Below, piece by piece: positions 14,001 to 27,445 of a stretch of DNA of 64,000 bases. The DNA is from Phorcus lineatus (Eukaryota > Mollusca > Gastropoda > Trochida > Trochidae). The notes below the pieces were generated by a model. It ran no database searches and was not told where the DNA came from. It saw only the letters and a program-made list of their open reading frames with translations. The position numbers and the translations under genes were made by a program. Each line of letters opens with the position of its first letter. Positions within the stretch are counted from its first letter, which is position 1. The DNA is taken from the NCBI GenBank assembly GCA_921293015.1, contig OV121092.1:36587764-36651763 (forward strand), read 5' to 3'.

Positions 14001-16010
14001 ATTTCCTGTCCGGTTCTTGGTTTGGCCTCAAATTTCAAGCTTAAACAGGTACAGATAGCTGATTTTGACCAAATTCGCGGAAAAAGACTGAGTCCAATAT
14101 ATGCATATTGTTGTAGCGAGCGCGATAACTTTCTTAAAAATGCATATTTCTAAACCAAACTTTCATCAAATGTACACCACATTGTGTTCTATCGATTGAG
14201 CAATACCAATTTCCTGTCCGGTTCTTGGTTTGGCCTCAAGTTTCAAGATTAAACAGGTACAGATAGCTGATTTTGACCAAATTCGCGGAAAAAGACTGAG
14301 TCCAATATATGCATATTGTTGTAGCGAGCGCGATAACTTTCTTAAAAATGCATATTTCTAAACCAAACTTTCATCAAATGTACATCACATTGTGTTCTAT
14401 CGATTGAGCAATACCAATTTCCTGTCCGGTTCTTGGTTTGGCCTCAAGTTTCAAGCTTAAACAGGTACAGATAGCTGATTTTGACCAAATTCGCGGGAAA
14501 AGACTGAGTCCAAGATATGCATATTGTTGTAGCGAGCGCGATAACTTTCTTAAAAATGCATATTTCTAAACCAAACTTTCATCAAATGTACATCACATTG
14601 TGTTCTTTCGATTGAGCAATAGCAATTTCCTGTCCGATTCTTGGTTTGGCCTCCAGATTCGAGCTTAAACAGGTACAGATAGCTGATTTTGAACAAATTC
14701 GCGAAAAAAGACTGAGTCCAATATATGCATATTGTTGTAGCGAGCACGATAACTTTCTTAAAAATGCATATTTCTAAACCAAACTTTCATCAAATGTACA
14801 CCACATTGTGTTCTATCGATTGAGCAATACCAATTTCATGTCCGATTCTTGGTTTGGGCTCCAGATTCGAGCTTAAACAGGTACAGATAGCTGATTTTGA
14901 CCAAATTCGCGGAAAAAGACTGAGTCCAATATATGCATATTGTTGTAGCGAGCGCGATAACTTTCTTAAAAATGCATATTTCTAAACCAAACTTTCATCA
15001 AATGTACATCACATTGTGTTCTATCGATTGAGCAAGACCAATTTCCTGTCCTATTATTGTTTTGGGCTCAAGATTCGAGCTTAAACAGGTACAGATAGCT
15101 GTTTTGAACAAATTCGCGGAAAAAGACTGAGTCCAATATATGCATATTGTTGTAGCGAGCACGATAACTTTCTTAAAAATGCATATTTCTAAACCAAACC
15201 TTCATCAAATGTACATCACATTGTGTTCTATCGATTGAGCAACACCAATTTCCTGTCTGATTCTTAGTTTGGCCTCCAGATTCGAGCTTAAACAGGTACA
15301 GATAGCTGATTTTGACCAAATTCGCGGAAAAAGACTGAGTCCAATATATGCATATTGTTGTAGCGAGCGTGATAACTTTCTTAAAAATGCATATTTCTAA
15401 ACCAAACTTTCATCAAATGTACATCACATTGTGTTCTAACAATTGAGCAATACCAATTTCCTGTCCGATTCTTGGTTTGGCCTCCAGATTCGAGCTTAAA
15501 CAGGTACAGATAGCTGATTTTGAACAAATTTGCGAAAAAAAACTGAGTCCAATATATGCATATTGTTGTAGCGAGCGCGATAACTTTCTTAAAAATGCAT
15601 ATTTCTAAACCAAACTTTCATCAAATGTACATCACATTGTGTTCTATCGATTGAGCAATACCAATTTCCTGTCTGATTCTTGGTTTGGCCTCTAGATTCG
15701 AGCTTAAACAGGTACAGATAGCTGATTTTGAACAAATTCGCGGAAAAAGACTGAGTCCAATATATGCATATTGTTGTAGCGAGCGCGATAACTTTCTTAA
15801 AAATGCATATTTCTAAACCAAACTTTCATCAAATGTACATCACATTGTGTTCTATCAATTGAGCAATACCAATTTCCTGTCCGATTCTTGGTTTGGCCTC
15901 CAGATTCGAGCTTAAACAGGTACAGATAGCTGATTTTGACCAAATTCGCGGAAAAAGACTGAGTCCAATATATGCATATTGTTGTAGCGAGCGTGATAAC
16001 TTTCTTAAAA
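11020..16010 (+). repeat. 24-monomer block (4991 bp), copy 1 of a tandem duplication
   Basis: This block runs from the m52-T monomer at 11020 to the ATCAATTG monomer at 15803, 24 monomers less one deleted base. It is followed directly by a second copy from 16011. Monomer types match in order over the first 21 monomers. Barcodes shared by both copies include CTCAAATTTCAAG (13932 and 18923), CAAGATTAAAC (14140 and 19131) and the deleted base (14972 and 19963). I count about 13 differences over those 21 monomers. Confidence 0.88.
14972..16010 (+). repeat. Deletion-marked five-monomer HOR (1039 bp), first copy
   Basis: The order is delta with AAGACC and one deleted base (GCTGTTTTG instead of GCTGATTTTG at 15101), then the CAACACC/CTTAG monomer, the TAACAATTG monomer with TTTGCG, the CCTCTAG monomer and the ATCAATTG monomer. 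Copies of this unit recur between 19963 and 24534, and all keep the deletion. The delta member here also has a private TTGTTTTGGG variant. Confidence 0.88.
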
Positions 16011-19000
16011 ATGCATATTTCTAAACCAAACTTTCATCAAATGTACATCACATTGTGTTCTTTCGATTGAGCAATAGCAATTTCCTGTCCGATTCTTGGT
16101 TTGGGCTCCAGATTCGAGCTTAAACAGGTACAGATAGCTGATTTTGAACAAATTCGCGAAAAAAGACTGAGTCCAATATATGCATATTGTTGTAGCGAGC
16201 GCGATAACTTTCTTAAAAATGCATATTTCTAAACCAAACTTTCATCAAATGTACACCACATTGTGTTCTATCGATTGAGCAATACCAATTTCCTGTCCGA
16301 TTCTTGGTTTGGCCTCAAGTTTCGAGCTTAAACAGGTACAGATAGCTGATTTTGACCAAATTCGCGGGAAAAGACTGAGTCCAATATATGCATATTGTTG
16401 TAGCGAGCGCGATAACTTTCTTAAAAATGCATATTTCTGAACCAAACTTTCATCAAATGTACATCACATTTTGTTCTATCGATTGAGCAATAGCAATTTC
16501 CTGTCCGATTCTTGGTTTGGGCTCCAGATTCGAGCTTAAACAGGTACAGATAGCTGATTTTGACCAAATTCGCGGGAAAAGACTGAGTCCAATATATGCA
16601 TATTGTTGTAGCGAGCGCGATAACTTTCTTAAAAATGCATATTTCTAAACCAAACCTTCATCAAATGTACATCACATTGTGTTCTATCGATTGAGCAATA
16701 CCAATTTCCTGTCTGATTCTTAGTTTGGCCTCCAGATTCGAGCTTAAACAGGTACAGATAGCTGATTTTGACCAAATTCGCGGAAAAAGACTGAGTCTAA
16801 TATATGCATATTGTTGTAGCGAGCGTGATAACTTTCTTAAAAATGCATATTTCTAAACCAAACTTTCATCAAATGTACATCACATTGTGTTCTAACAATT
16901 GAGCAATACCAATTTCCTGTCCGATTCTTGGTTTGGCCTCCAGATTCGAGCTTAAACAGGTACAGATAGCTGATTTTGAACAAATTCGCGGAAAAAGACT
17001 GAGTCCAATATATGCATATTGTTGTAGCGAGCACGATAACTTTCTTAAAAATGCATATTTCTAAACCAAACTTTCATCAAATGTACACCACATTGTGTTC
17101 TATCGATTAAGCAATACCAATTTCCTGTCCGGTTCTTGGTTTGGCCTCAAGTTTCGAGCTTAAACAGGTACAGATAGCTGATTTTGACCATATTCGCGGA
17201 AAAAGACTGAGTCCAATATATGCATATTGTTGTAGCGAGCACGATAACTTTCTTAAAAATGCATATTTCTAAACCAAACTTTCATCAAATGTACATCACA
17301 TTGTGTTCTATCGATTGAGCAATAGCAATTTCCTGTCCGGTTCTTGGTTTGGCCTCAAGTTTCGAGCTTAAACAGGTACAGATAGCTGATTTTGACCAAA
17401 TTCGCGGAAAAAGACTGAGTCCAATATATGCATATTGTTGTAGCGAGCGCGATAACTTTCTTAAAAATGCATATTTCTAAACCAATCTTTCATCAAATGT
17501 ACACCACATTGTGTTCTATCGATTGAGCAATACCAATTTCATGTCCGATTCTTGGTTTGGGCTCCAGATTCGAGCTTAAACAGGTACAGATAGCTGATTT
17601 TGACCAAATTCGCGGAAAAAGACTGAGTCCAATATATGCATATTGTTGTAGCGAGCGCGATAACTTTCTTAAAAATGCATATTTCTAAACCAAACTTTCA
17701 TCAAATGTACATCACATTGTGTTCTATCGATTGAGCAAGACCAATTTCCTGTCCTATTATTGGTTTGGGCTCAAGATTCGAGCTTAAACAGGTACAGATA
17801 GCTGATTTTGAACAAATTCGCGGAAAAAGACTGAGTCCAATATATGCATATTGTTGTAGCGAGCACGATAACTTTCTTAAAAATGCATATTTCTAAACCA
17901 AACCTTCATCAAATGTACATCACATTGTGTTCTATCGATTGAGCAACACCAATTTCCTGTCTGATTCTTAGTTTGGCCTCCAGATTCGAGCTTAAACAGG
18001 TACAGATAGCTGATTTTGACCAAATTCGCGGAAAAAGACTGAGTCCAATATATGCATATTGTTGTAGCGAGCGTGATAACTTTCTTAAAAATGCATATTT
18101 CTAAACCAAACTTTCATCAAATGTACATCACATTGTGTTCTAACAATTGAGCAATACCAATTTCCTGTCCGATTCTTGGTTTGGCCTCCAGATTCGAGCT
18201 TAAACAGGTACAGATAGCTGATTTTCAACAAATTCGCGGAAAAAGACTGAGTCCAATATATGCATATTGTTGTAGCGAGCGCGATAACTTTCTTAAAAAT
18301 GCATATTTCTAAACCAATCTTTCATCAATTGTACATCACATTGTGTTCTATCGATTGAGCAATACCAATTTCCTGTCCGGTTCTTGGTTTGGCCTCAAGT
18401 TTCAAGCTTAAACAGGTACAGATAGCTGATTTTGACCAAATTCGCGGAAAAAGACTGAGTCCAATATATGCATATTGTTGTAGCGAGCGCGATAACTTTC
18501 TTAAAAATGCATATTTCTAAACCAAACTTTCATCAAATGTACATCACATTGTGTTCTATCGATTGAGCAATACCAATTTCCTGTCCGGTTCTTGGTTTGG
18601 CCTCAAGTTTCAAGCTTAAACAGGTACAGATAGCTGATTTTGACCAAATTCGCGGAAAAAGACTGAGTCCAAGATATGCATATTGTTGTAGCGAGCGCGA
18701 TAACTTTCTTAAAAATGCATATTTCTAAACCAAACTTTCATCAAATGTACATCACATTGTGTTCTTTCGATTGAGCAATAGCAATTTCCTGTCCGATTCT
18801 TGGTTTGGCCTCCAGATTCGAGCTTAAACAGGTACAGATAGCTGATTTTGAACAAATTCGCGAAAAAAGACTGAGTCCAATATATGCATATTGTTGTAGC
18901 GAGCGCGATAACTTTCTTAAAAATGCATATTTCTAAACCAAACTTTCATCAAATGTACACCACATTGTGTTCTATCGATTGAGCAATACCAATTTCCTGT

Positions 19001-20377
19001 CCGGTTCTTGGTTTGGCCTCAAATTTCAAGCTTAAACAGGTACAGATAGCTGATTTTGACCAAATTCGCGGAAAAAGACTGAGTCCAATATATGCATATT
19101 GTTGTAGCGAGCGCGATAACTTTCTTAAAAATGCATATTTCTAAACCAAACTTTCATCAAATGTACACCACATTGTGTTCTATCGATTGAGCAATACCAA
19201 TTTCCTGTCCGGTTCTTGGTTTGGCCTCAAGTTTCAAGATTAAACAGGTACAGATAGCTGATTTTGACCAAATTCGCGGAAAAAGACTGAGTCCAATATA
19301 TGCATATTGTTGTAGCGAGCGCGATAACTTTCTTAAAAATGCATATTTCTAAACCAAACTTTCATCAAATGTACATCACATTGTGTTCTATCGATTGAGC
19401 AATACCAATTTCCTGTCCGGTTCTTGGTTTGGCCTCAAGTTTCAAGCTTAAACAGGTACAGATAGCTGATTTTGACCAAATTCGCGGGAAAAGACTGAGT
19501 CCAAGATATGCATATTGTTGTAGCGAGCGCGATAACTTTCTTAAAAATGCATATTTCTAAACCAAACTTTCATCAAATGTACATCACATTGTGTTCTTTC
19601 GATTGAGCAATAGCAATTTCCTGTCCGATTCTTGGTTTGGCCTCCAGATTCGAGCTTAAACAGGTACAGATAGCTGATTTTGAACAAATTCGCGAAAAAA
19701 GACTGAGTCCAATATATGCATATTGTTGTAGCGAGCACGATAACTTTCTTAAAAATGCATATTTCTAAACCAAACTTTCATCAAATGTACACCACATTGT
19801 GTTCTATCGATTGAGCAATACCAATTTCATGTCCGATTCTTGGTTTGGGCTCCAGATTCGAGCTTAAACAGGTACAGATAGCTGATTTTGACCAAATTCG
19901 CGGAAAAAGACTGAGTCCAATATATGCATATTGTTGTAGCGAGCGCGATAACTTTCTTAAAAATGCATATTTCTAAACCAAACTTTCATCAAATGTACAT
20001 CACATTGTGTTCTATCGATTGAGCAAGACCAATTTCCTGTCCTATTATTGGTTTGGGCTCAAGATTCGAGCTTAAACAGGTACAGATAGCTGTTTTGAAC
20101 AAATTCGCGGAAAAAGACTGAGTCCAATATATGCATATTGTTGTAGCGAGCACGATAACTTTCTTAAAAATGCATATTTCTAAACCAAACCTTCATCAAA
20201 TGTACATCACATTGTGTTCTATCGATTGAGCAACACCAATTTCCTGTCTGATTCTTAGTTTGGCCTCCAGATTCGAGCTTAAACAGGTACAGATAGCTGA
20301 TTTTGACCAAATTCGCGGAAAAAGACTGAGTCCAATATATGCATATTGTTGTAGCGAGCGCGATAACTTTCTTAAAA
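16011..20377 (+). repeat. 24-monomer block, copy 2 (21 monomers retained)
   Basis: This is the second copy of the 4991-bp block. Differences by eye include CTGAACC at 16438, GTACATC in place of the AAACACC motif at 17259, GATTTTCAAC at 18091 and CCAAGATATG at 18507. After the CAACACC monomer at 20170 the TAACAATTG monomer found in copy 1 (15387) is absent and the CCTCTAG monomer follows at once. The tail of 20170 reads GAGCGCG, as in the lost monomer, which fits a one-monomer deletion by in-register exchange. Confidence 0.85.
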
Positions 20378-21832
20378 ATGCATATTTCTAAACCAAACTT
20401 TCATCAAATGTACATCACATTGTGTTCTATCGATTGAGCAATACCAATTTCCTGTCTGATTCTTGGTTTGGCCTCTAGATTCGAGCTTAAACAGGTACAG
20501 ATAGCTGATTTTGAACAAATTCGCGGAAAAAGACTGAGTCCAATATATGCATATTGTTGTAGCGAGCGCGATAACTTTCTTAAAAATGCATATTTCTAAA
20601 CCAAACTTTCATCAAATGTACATCACATTGTGTTCTATCAATTGAGCAATACCAATTTCCTGTCCGATTCTTGGTTTGGCCTCCAGATTCGAGCTTAAAC
20701 AGGTACAGATAGCTGATTTTGACCAAATTCGCGGAAAAAGACTGAGTCCAATATATGCATATTGTTGTAGCGAGCGCGATAACTTTCTTAAAAATGCATA
20801 TTTCTAAACCAAACTTTCATCAAATGTACATCACATTGTGTTCTATCGATTGAGCAAGACCAATTTCCTGTCCTATTATTGGTTTGGGCTCAAGATTCGA
20901 GCTTAAACAGGTACAGATAGCTGTTTTGAACAAATTCGCGGAAAAAGACTGAGTCCAATATATGCATATTGTTGTAGCGAGCACGATAACTTTCTTAAAA
21001 ATGCATATTTCTAAACCAAACCTTCATCAAATGTACATCACATTGTGTTCTATCGATTGAGCAACACCAATTTCCTGTCTGATTCTTAGTTTGGCCTCCA
21101 GATTCGAGCTTAAACAGGTACAGATAGCTGATTTTGACCAAATTCGCGGAAAAAGACTGAGTCCAATATATGCATATTGTTGTAGCGAGCGTGATAACTT
21201 TCTTAAAAATGCATATTTCTAAACCAAACTTTCATCAAATGTACATCACATTGTGTTCTAACAATTGAGCAATACCAATTTCCTGTCCGATTCTTGGTTT
21301 GGCCTCCAGATTCGAGCTTAAACAGGTACAGATAGCTGATTTTGAACAAATTTGCGAAAAAAGACTGAGTCCAATATATGCATATTGTTGTAGCGAGCGC
21401 GATAACTTTCTTAAAAATGCATATTTCTAAACCAAACTTTCATCAAATGTACATCACATTGTGTTCTATCGATTGAGCAATACCAATTTCCTGTCTGATT
21501 CTTGGTTTGGCCTCTAGATTCGAGCTTAAACAGGTACAGATAGCTGATTTTGAACAAATTCGCGGAAAAAGACTGAGTCCAATATATGCATATTGTTGTA
21601 GCGAGCGCGATAACTTTCTTAAAAATGCATATTTCTAAACCAAACTTTCATCAAATGTACATCACATTGTGTTCTATCAATTGAGCAATACCAATTTCCT
21701 GTCCGATTCTTGGTTTGGCCTCCAGATTCGAGCTTAAACAGGTACAGATAGCTGATTTTGACCAAATTCGCGGAAAAAGACTGAGTCCAATATATGCATA
21801 TTGTTGTAGCGAGCGCGATAACTTTCTTAAAA
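19963..21832 (+). repeat. Deletion-marked HOR: one 4-mer (831 bp) and one 5-mer (1039 bp)
   Basis: 19963-20793 has the marked delta, CAACACC, CCTCTAG and ATCAATTG monomers but lacks the TAACAATTG member. 20794-21832 is the complete five-monomer unit. Deleted-base positions are 20092 and 20923, 831 bp apart, which is four monomers less one base. Confidence 0.87.
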
Positions 21833-22456
21833 ATGCATATTTCTAAACCAAACTTTCATCAAATGTACATCACATTGTGTTCTATCGATTGAGCAATACC
21901 AATTTCCTGTCCGTTTCTTGGTTTGGCCTCAAGTTTCAAGCTTAAACAGGTACAGATAGCTGATTTTGACCAAATTCGCGGGAAAAGACTGAGTCCAAGA
22001 TATGCATATTGTTGTAGCGAGCGCGATAACTTTCTTAAAAATGCATATTTCTAAACCAAACTTTCATCAAATGTACATCACATTGTGTTCTTTCGATTGA
22101 GCAATAGCAATTTCCTGTCCGATTCTTGGTTTGGCCTCCAGATTCGAGCTTAAACAGGTACAGATAGCTGATTTTGAACAAATTCGCGAAAAAAGACTGA
22201 GTCCAATATATGCATATTGTTGTAGCGAGCACGATAACTTTCTTAAAAATGCATATTTCTAAACCAAACTTTCATCAAATGTACACCACATTGTGTTCTA
22301 TCGATTGAGCAATACCAATTTCATGTCCGATTCTTGGTTTGGGCTCCAGATTCGAGCTTAAACAGGTACAGATAGCTGATTTTGACCAAATTCGCGGAAA
22401 AAGACTGAGTCCAATATATGCATATTGTTGTAGCGAGCGCGATAACTTTCTTAAAA
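21833..22456 (+). repeat. Three-monomer insert (624 bp) between HOR copies
   Basis: The order is alpha with TTTCAAG/CGCGGG/CCAAGATATG (here with the private CCGTTTC), m52-T monomer with GAACAAATTCGCGAAA, and beta. The same triad lies at 14348-14971, 19339-19962, 26614-27237 and 28902-29525, so it is a stable module that moves with its neighbours. Confidence 0.83.
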
Positions 22457-24949
22457 ATGCATATTTCTAAACCAAACTTTCATCAAATGTACATCACATT
22501 GTGTTCTATCGATTGAGCAAGACCAATTTCCTGTCCTATTATTGGTTTGGGCTCAAGATTCGAGCTTAAACAGGTACAGATAGCTGTTTTGAACAAATTC
22601 GCGGAAAAAGACTGAGTCCAATATATGCATATTGTTGTAGCGAGCACGATAACTTTCTTAAAAATGCATATTTCTAAACCAAACCTTCATCAAATGTACA
22701 TCACATTGTGTTCTATCGATTGAGCAACACCAATTTCCTGTCTGATTCTTAGTTTGGCCTCCAGATTCGAGCTTAAACAGGTACAGATAGCTGATTTTGA
22801 CCAAATTCGCGGAAAAAGACTGAGTCCAATATATGCATATTGTTGTAGCGAGCGTGATAACTTTCTTAAAAATGCATATTTCTAAACCAAACTTTCATCA
22901 AATGTACATCACATTGTGTTCTAACAATTGAGCAATACCAATTTCCTGTCCGATTCTTGGTTTGGCCTCCAGATTCGAGCTTAAACAGGTACAGATAGCT
23001 GATTTTGAACAAATTTGCGAAAAAAAACTGAGTCCAATATATGCATATTGTTGTAGCGAGCGCGATAACTTTCTTAAAAATGCATATTTCTAAACCAAAC
23101 TTTCATCAAATGTACATCACATTGTGTTCTATCGATTGAGCAATACCAATTTCCTGTCTGATTCTTGGTTTGGCCTCTAGATTCGAGCTTAAACAGGTAC
23201 AGATAGCTGATTTTGAACAAATTCGCGGAAAAAGACTGAGTCCAATATATGCATATTGTTGTAGCGAGCGCGATAACTTTCTTAAAAATGCATATTTCTA
23301 AACCAAACTTTCATCAAATGTACATCACATTGTGTTCTATCAATTGAGCAATACCAATTTCCTGTCCGATTCTTGGTTTGGCCTCCAGATTCGAGCTTAA
23401 ACAGGTACAGATAGCTGATTTTGACCAAATTCGCGGAAAAAGACTGAGTCCAATATATGCATATTGTTGTAGCGAGCGCGATAACTTTCTTAAAAATGCA
23501 TATTTCTAAACCAAACTTTCATCAAATGTACATCACATTGTGTTCTATCGATTGAGCAAGACCAATTTCCTGTCCTATTATTGGTTTGGGCTCAAGATTC
23601 GAGCTTAAACAGGTACAGATAGCTGTTTTGAACAAATTCGCGGAAAAAGACTGAGTCCAATATATGCATATTGTTGTAGCGAGCACGATAACTTTCTTAA
23701 AAATGCATATTTCTAAACCAAACCTTCATCAAATGTACATCACATTGTGTTCTATCGATTGAGCAACACCAATTTCCTGTCTGATTCTTAGTTTGGCCTC
23801 CAGATTCGAGCTTAAACAGGTACAGATAGCTGATTTTGACCAAATTCGCGGAAAAAGACTGAGTCCAATATATGCATATTGTTGTAGCGAGCGTGATAAC
23901 TTTCTTAAAAATGCATATTTCTAAACCAAACTTTCATCAAATGTACATCACATTGTGTTCTAACAATTGAGCAATAGCAATTTCCTGTCCGATTATTGGT
24001 TTGGCCTCCAGATTCGAGCTTAAACAGGTACAGATAGCTGATTTTGAACAAATTTGCGAAAAAAGACTGAGTCCAATATATGCATATTGTTGTAGCGAGC
24101 GCGATAACTTTCTTAAAAATGCATATTTCTAAACCAAACTTTCATCAAATGTACATCACATTGTGTTCTATCGATTGAGCAATACCAATTTCCTGTCTGA
24201 TTCTTGGTTTGGCCTCTAGATTCGAGCTTAAACAGGTACAGATAGCTGATTTTGAACAAATTCGCGGAAAAAGACTGAGTCCAATATATGCATATTGTTG
24301 TAGCGAGCGCGATAACTTTCTTAAAAATGCATATTTCTAAACCAAACTTTCATCAAATGTACATCACATTGTGTTCTATCAATTGAGCAATACCAATTTC
24401 CTGTCCGATTCTTGGTTTGGCCTCCAGATTCGAGCTTAAACAGGTACAGATAGCTGATTTTGACCAAATTCGCGGAAAAAGACTGAGTCCAATATATGCA
24501 TATTGTTGTAGCGAGCGCGATAACTTTCTTAAAAATGCATATTTCTAAACCAAACTTTCATCAAATGTACATCACATTGTGTTCTATCGATTGAGCAAGA
24601 CCAATTTCCTGTCCTATTATTGGTTTGGGCTCAAGATTCGAGCTTAAACAGGTACAGATAGCTGTTTTGAACAAATTCGCGGAAAAAGACTGAGTCCAAT
24701 ATATGCATATTGTTGTAGCGAGCACGATAACTTTCTTAAAAATGCATATTTCTAAACCAAACCTTCATCAAATGTACATCACATTGTGTTCTATCGATTG
24801 AGCAACACCAATTTCCTGTCTGATTCTTAGTTTGGCCTCCAGATTCGAGCTTAAACAGGTACAGATAGCTGATTTTGACCAAATTCGCGGAAAAAGACTG
24901 AGTCCAATATATGCATATTGTTGTAGCGAGCACGATAACTTTCTTAAAA
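22457..24949 (+). repeat. Deletion-marked five-monomer HOR, two full tandem copies plus a partial
   Basis: Full copies are 22457-23495 and 23496-24534, each 1039 bp. A third starts at 24535 and stops after its second monomer at 24949. Deleted-base sites are 22586, 23625 and 24664, each 1039 bp apart. I see three differences between the full copies, all in the TAACAATTG member at 22872 and 23911. Confidence 0.9.
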
Positions 24950-26197
24950 ATGCATATTTCTAAACCAAACTTTCATCAAATGTACACCACATTGTGTTCT
25001 ATCGATTGAGCAATACCAATTTCATGTCCGATTCTTGGTTTGGGCTCCAGATTCGAGCTTAAACAGGTACATATAGCTGATTTTGACCAAATTTGCGAAA
25101 AAAGACTGAGTCCAATATATGCATATTGTTGTAGCGAGCACGATAACTTTCTTAAAAATGCATATTTCTAAACCAAACTTTCATCAAATGTACACCACAT
25201 TGTGTTCTATCGATTAAGCAATACCAATTTCCTGTCCGGTTCTTGGTTTGGCCTCAAGTTTCGAGCTTAAACAGGTACAGATAGCTGATTTTGACCATAT
25301 TCGCGGAAAAAGACTGAGTCCAATATATGCATATTGTTGTAGCGAGCGCGATAACTTTCTTAAAAATGCATATTTCTAAACCAAACTTTCATCAAATGTA
25401 CATCACATTGTGTTCTATCGATTGAGCAATACCAATTTCCTGTCTGATTCTTGGTTTGGCCTCTAGATTTGAGCTTAAACAGGTACAGATAGCTGATTTT
25501 GAACAAATTCGCGGAAAAAGACTGAGTCCAATATATGCATATTGTTGTAGCGAGCACGATAACTTTCTTAAAAATGCATATTTCTAAACCAAACTTTCAT
25601 CAAATGTACACCACATTGTGTTCTATCGATTGAGCAATACCAATTTCATGTCCGATTCTTGGTTTGGGCTCCAGATTCGAGCTTAAACAGGTACATATAG
25701 CTGATTTTGACCAAATTTGCGAAAAAAGACTGAGTCCAATATATGCATATTGTTGTAGCGAGCACGATAACTTTCTTAAAAATGCATATTTCTAAACCAA
25801 ACTTTCATCAAATGTACACCACATTGTGTTCTATCGATTAAGCAATACCAATTTCCTGTCCGGTTCTTGGTTTGGCCTCAAGTTTCGAGCTTAAACAGGT
25901 ACAGATAGCTGATTTTGACCATATTCGCGGAAAAAGACTGAGTCCAATATATGCATATTGTTGTAGCGAGCACGATAACTTTCTTAAAAATGCATATTTC
26001 TAAACCAAACTTTCATCAAATAAACACCACATTGTGTTCTATCGATTGAGCAATAGCAATTTCATGTCCGGTTCTTGGTTTGGCCTCAAGTTTCGAGCTT
26101 AAACAGGTACAGATAGCTGATTTTGACCAAATTCGCGGAAAAAGACTGAGTCCAATATATGCATATTGTTGTAGCGAGCGCGATAACTTTCTTAAAA
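24950..26197 (+). repeat. Three-monomer repeat (624 bp), two copies with divergence
   Basis: 24950-25573 is beta with ACATATAGC and TTTGCG, the GATTAAG/CCATATT monomer and a CCTCTAG monomer. 25574-26197 repeats the first two and then carries a CAAATAAACACC monomer. The m123 T variant first appears here and becomes common after 58.8 kb. Confidence 0.8.
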
Positions 26198-27445
26198 ATG
26201 CATATTTCTAAACCAATATTTCATCAATTGTACATCACATTGTGTTCTATCGATTGAGCAATAGCAATTTCATGTCCGATTCTTGGTTTGGGCTCCAGAT
26301 TCGAGCTTAAACAGGTACAGATAGCTGATTTTGACCAAATTCGCGGAAAAAGACTGAGTCCAATATATGCATATTGTTGTAGCGAGCGCGATAACTTTCT
26401 TAAAAATGCATATTTCTAAACCAAACTTTCATCAAATGTACACCACATTGTGTTCTATCGATTGAGCAATACCAATTTCCTGTCCGGTTCTTGGTTTGGG
26501 CTCCAGATTCGAGCTTAAACAGGTACAGATAGCTGATTTTGACCAAATTCGCGGAAAAAGACTGAGTCCAATATATGCATATTGTTGTAGCGAGCGCGAT
26601 AACTTTCTTAAAAATGCATATTTCTAAACCAAACTTTCATCAAATGTACATCACATTGTGTTCTATCGATTGAGCAATACCAATTTCCTGTCCGGTTCTT
26701 GGTTTGGCCTCAAGTTTCAAGCTTAAACAGGTACAGATAGCTGATTTTGACCAAATTCGCGGGAAAAGACTGAGTCCAAGATATGCATATTGTTGTAGCG
26801 AGCGCGATAACTTTCTTAAAAATGCATATTTCTAAACCAAACTTTCATCAAATGTACATCACATTGTGTTCTTTCGATTGAGCAATAGCAATTTCCTGTC
26901 CGATTCTTGGTTTGGCCTCCAGATTCGAGCTTAAACAGGTACAGATAGCTGATTTTGAACAAATTCGCGAAAAAAGACTGAGTCCAATATATGCATATTG
27001 TTGTAGCGAGCACGATAACTTTCTTAAAAATGCATATTTCTAAACCAAACTTTCATCAAATGTACACCACATTGTGTTCTATCGATTGAGCAATACCAAT
27101 TTCATGTCCGATTCTTGGTTTGGGCTCCAGATTCGAGCTTAAACAGGTACAGATAGCTGATTTTGACCAAATTCGCGGAAAAAGACTGAGTCCAAGATAT
27201 GCATATTGTTGTAGCGAGCGCGATAACTTTCTTAAAAATGCATATTTCTAAACCAAACTTTCATCAAATGTACACCACATTGTGTTCTATCGATTAAGCA
27301 ATACCAATTTCCTGTCCGGTTCTTGGTTTGGCCTCAAGTTTCGAGCTTAAACAGGTACAGATAGCTGATTTTGACCATATTCGCGGAAAAAGACTGAGTC
27401 CAATATATGCATATTGTTGTAGCGAGCACGATAACTTTCTTAAAA
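26198..27445 (+). repeat. Six-monomer module containing the 624-bp triad
   Basis: The order is CAATATTT/CAATTG monomer, alpha/beta mixed monomer (GGTTC with GGGCTCC) at 26406, the triad 26614-27237, and a GATTAAG/CCATATT monomer. The mixed monomer plus triad recurs at 28694-29525. At 36182-36805 and 48038 it recurs with losses. Confidence 0.8.

Noticed and set aside
16245..16445. Reverse 66-codon open frame
   Set aside because: It arises only from the private CTGAACC change near 16439, which removes a TAG on the reverse strand, and it needs a TTG start. It is satellite sequence.
20170..20377. Third recombinant monomer
   Set aside because: Its tail differs from the parent by one site only (m192), a CpG that mutates often. 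The loss of the next monomer is real, but the exchange point cannot be placed inside this monomer with confidence.
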